41,138 bases of DNA from an uncultured Clostridia bacterium (GTDB lineage Bacteria > Bacillota > Clostridia > Oscillospirales > Oscillospiraceae): positions 1 to 41,138 of the forward strand of contig CAMZIO010000014.1 in NCBI GenBank assembly GCA_947307255.1, in the 5' to 3' direction. Shown here piece after piece: positions 41,066 through 41,138 of this stretch. The notes below the pieces were generated by a model. That model saw only the letters and a program-made list of their open reading frames with translations, had not been told where the DNA came from and searched no databases. The position numbers were made by a program, and so were the translations under genes. How positions within the stretch are numbered: position 1 is the first letter of the stretch; each line of letters opens with the position of its first letter.

Positions 41066-41129
41066 CGCGGCCGAAGGGAGGCCCTTCGTAAAGAAGTGTC
41101 TCCTTCCTGCTCTTTGGGAGTTAACAATA
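41066..41129. repeat. Dispersed repeat, copy 2, 3' of nnrD
   Basis: 41087-41129 matches the reverse complement of 32836-32879. A hairpin CGAAGGG-AGG-CCCTTCG (41072-41088) precedes it, replacing the different hairpin in copy 1. In both copies CTCT-TTG-RGAG can pair, with A-to-G changes that keep G-T or A-T pairing. It starts about 40 bases after the nnrD stop, in the same orientation relative to the upstream gene as copy 1. Confidence 0.85.
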
Positions 41130-41138
41130 GAAGCTATT

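Noticed and set aside
1..41138. tRNA, rRNA, CRISPR arrays, transposases, phage genes
   Set aside because: Looked for by eye and not found: no GTTCGAATCC-type T-arms with CCA ends, no regularly spaced repeats, no transposase or integrase motifs.

Overview
This window looks like chromosomal DNA of an anaerobic, fairly GC-rich Firmicute of the Clostridia, most likely an Oscillospirales-type gut bacterium (inference). The reasons are strong AGGAGG-type ribosome binding sites, SLH-domain exported proteins, a reverse rubrerythrin, the oxygen-sensitive ribonucleotide reductase pair NrdD/NrdG, a formate/nitrite-type channel, and NiaR- and BirA-type control sites. I count 41 protein genes (one cut by the left edge) and two small gene remnants. 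I see no rRNA, tRNA, CRISPR array, IS element or prophage.

Left part (1-8 kb): on the minus strand lie a BMP-family nucleoside-type lipoprotein (partial), a PTS-IIC-like membrane protein behind a palindromic operator, and the operon deoC-deoD-uridine kinase family-niaR. These suggest linked salvage of deoxynucleosides and niacin/NAD. Next come a reverse rubrerythrin, then on the plus strand bioY (with a BirA box) overlapping a DUF1284 gene, and rpe-recR.

Middle (8-24.5 kb): an SLH-anchored 5'-nucleotidase, an unknown membrane protein, nrdD, then nrdG-dut (separated from nrdD by a terminator and a gene scrap), an ABC exporter, a short FNT channel, a Kup potassium transporter, an SLH-anchored S41 protease with a GIY-YIG protein, and xpt-guaA.

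Island and right part (24.5-32.8 kb): immediately after guaA, a known insertion hotspot for genomic islands, the base composition becomes AT-rich across a CPBP protease and a gene fragment. After that come an alpha/beta hydrolase, sstT with a long structured leader and a doubled Shine-Dalgarno, a MATE pump, cysK, a lone cyclic-nucleotide-binding domain protein, mntP and a small AT-rich lipoprotein gene.

Molybdenum region (32.9-39.1 kb): one minus-strand cluster modA-modB-modC-moaA-moaC-MOSC-moeA-like-moaB combines molybdate uptake and molybdenum cofactor synthesis. It is divergent from an IclR regulator, with a long inverted repeat between the two promoters. nnrD (NAD(P)H-hydrate repair) follows iclR. 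A roughly 44-base repeat, present twice in the window, sits just 3' of both moaB and nnrD in the same orientation.

Across the window nearly every promoter I can read has a 17-base spacer, and most have a -35 box beginning TTGC rather than TTGACA.
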